From an uncultured Candidatus Saccharibacteria bacterium (GTDB lineage Bacteria; Patescibacteriota; Saccharimonadia; Saccharimonadales; Saccharimonadaceae), in NCBI GenBank assembly GCA_945916045.1, contig CAMEGH010000028.1, positions 1-7,321 on the forward strand: a stretch of DNA of 7,321 nucleotides, given 5' to 3'. Of the stretch, positions 6,595 to 7,321 are shown in pieces (the stretch's first letter is position 1; each line of letters opens with the position of its first letter). A program made the position numbers and the translations under genes. A model generated the notes under the pieces. The model was not told the DNA's origin and ran no database searches. It was given only the letters and a program-made list of their open reading frames with translations.

Positions 6595-6603
6595 CTTTCC
6601 ACA
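6595..6603 (+). promoter_or_regulatory. DnaA box CTTTCCACA (dnaA-side, inverted copy)
   Basis: Plus-strand copy of the 9-mer. ACTTTCCACAG at 6594-6604 is the exact reverse complement of the 11-mer shared by the other two copies. It points toward dnaA, opposite to the dnaN-side pair. Confidence 0.7.
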
Positions 6604-6619
6604 GGTAATTTGCAAAAAA

Positions 6620-7321
6620 TTAGGCATAGAGGCGATCTTTTATATCGTTAATTTGTTCGCGCACGGTAATGTCAAGCTTGATGGATTTTTCGATTTTGTC
6701 GATGGAGTGAATGGCGGTGGTGTGATCTTTGCGGCCCAAATGCGACGCAATTGCCGGGTAGCTTAAGTGTAGTTCGGTGCGAATCAGGTACATGGCGATT
6801 TGGCGCGGCAACGCGATGTGTTTGTTGCGTTTTGGGCTGCAAATTTCGGTAGCGGTAAGGTCGAAGTAGCGGGCGGTTTTGTCAACAATTTGCTTGGCGG
6901 TAACGCGCTGTGGCCGCGAAGTGCGCGTGTTGCTGACCAGCCCTTCGGCGATTTGCAAATCCGGCGCTACGCCGCGCATTTCGGCGTAGGCCAGTAATTG
7001 GTTAAGTGCGCCTTCAAGTTCACGCACGTTCGTTTTGATGCTTTGGGCCAAAAATTCAATCGTGGCGCGGTCGAGCTGCACGTCGCTTAGTAGTGCTTTT
7101 GCCTCAATAATATTGCAGCGCGTTTCAAAATCAGGCATCTGAATATCAATCGACATACCCATTTCAAACCGGCTCTTTAGGCGGTCGGCCAGGGTTGGAA
7201 TGCTTTTTGGCGGGCGGTCACTACTAATAATAATTTGCTTGTTATTTTGGTGCAGGTGGTTAAACGTGTGGAAGAATTCTTCTTGGGTTTTTTCTTTGCC
7301 GGCGATAAATTGCATGTCATC
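6620..7321 (-). CDS. dnaA: Chromosomal replication initiator DnaA, C-terminal part (truncated by window edge)
   Basis: The last 233 residues of the AAA+ initiator that binds DnaA boxes and opens the origin. The fragment starts with DDMQF, the Walker B motif; Walker A and domains I-II lie beyond the right edge. In fragment numbering, IIISSDRPPK (30-39) is the sensor 1 region, LKSRFEMG (48-55) holds the probable arginine finger, and NVRELEGAL (98-106) is sensor 2. Domain IV covers about 140-233: ALPRQIAM (about 170-177) and the helix-turn-helix signature GRKDHTTAIHS (196-206). The usual signature is GGRDHTT, so GRK is a small variation. It stops at TAA, directly against the putative origin. Box-like sites beside its end could serve oriC as well as control of dnaN. 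Confidence 0.96.
   Translation of the reverse strand, partial: DDMQFIAGKEKTQEEFFHTFNHLHQNNKQIIISSDRPPKSIPTLADRLKSRFEMGMSIDIQMPDFETRCNIIEAKALLSDVQLDRATIEFLAQSIKTNVRELEGALNQLLAYAEMRGVAPDLQIAEGLVSNTRTSRPQRVTAKQIVDKTARYFDLTATEICSPKRNKHIALPRQIAMYLIRTELHLSYPAIASHLGRKDHTTAIHSIDKIEKSIKLDITVREQINDIKDRLYA

Larger units (their letters stand above)
6342..6619. other. oriC: Putative chromosomal replication origin (oriC) between dnaA and dnaN
   Basis: A 278 bp noncoding gap between dnaA and dnaN, a common oriC site in bacteria. It contains two exact matches to the DnaA-box pattern TTWTNCACA and three copies of the one-mismatch form CTTTCCACA. One further one-mismatch box lies beside the dnaN-proximal copy. 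Tandem box pairs sit at both ends, oriented outward as an imperfect inverted repeat. A TAG/TAA trinucleotide run and an A+T-rich stretch lie on the dnaN side. No open reading frame of its own is credible here. Function is inferred; a GC-skew minimum or origin mapping would settle it. Confidence 0.85.

Noticed and set aside
6530..6766. Small plus-strand frame crossing from the origin into dnaA antisense
   Set aside because: It covers DnaA boxes and the dnaA C-terminal codons, has no ribosome site that I can see and no motif.
1..7321. CRISPR array, tRNA, rRNA, insertion sequence or prophage
   Set aside because: No regularly spaced repeats, transposase motifs, terminal inverted repeats or recognisable RNA genes; the phage-type lysozyme domain stands alone without other phage genes.

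Overview
The window carries the chromosomal replication-initiation locus of a bacterium on the minus strand (dnaA, then a putative oriC, then dnaN, then recF). Facing it on the plus strand are four genes for secreted or membrane-anchored cell-envelope proteins. Small proteins, tight gene packing, phage-tail-lysozyme/SGNH/NlpC-type wall enzymes and PEGA-type membrane proteins suggest a Patescibacteria/CPR member. Candidatus Saccharibacteria is my best guess, but it is an inference from gene style, not proven here. One gene ends with TGA and tryptophans are encoded by TGG, so the UGA-to-glycine recoding of Gracilibacteria/Absconditabacteria does not apply.

Layout, left to right. Positions 1-1004 hold the 3' part of a secreted M23 metallopeptidase. 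Positions 1001-2866 hold a signal-peptide protein that joins a phage-tail-type lysozyme, an SGNH esterase and an NlpC/P60-type cysteine peptidase in one chain. Positions 2873-3553 and 3546-4160 hold two single-pass membrane proteins with PEGA or PEGA-like extracytoplasmic domains. These four genes overlap or nearly touch (4 bp overlap, 6 bp gap, 8 bp overlap), have good Shine-Dalgarno sites and read as one operon. The 38 bp at 4161-4198 separates them from recF, which converges on them.

On the minus strand, recF (5239-4199) follows dnaN (6341-5241) by one base. The 278 bp gap 6342-6619 between dnaN and dnaA looks like the replication origin. It has six DnaA-box-like 9-mers, two outward-facing tandem box pairs at its ends, and a DnaA-trio-like TAG/TAA run beside the dnaN-proximal box. 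An 86% A+T stretch follows the trio run up to dnaN. dnaA runs off the right edge; only the end of its AAA+ domain and its DNA-binding domain are visible.

Taken together, dnaA/oriC/dnaN/recF is the conserved initiation and sliding-clamp locus. The plus-strand operon probably remodels or attacks peptidoglycan: endopeptidase, glycan cleavage, esterase and cysteine peptidase activities with two membrane partners. In a CPR organism the target could be its own wall or that of a host bacterium. The most notable features are the compact origin with its trio element and the three-enzyme wall hydrolase.
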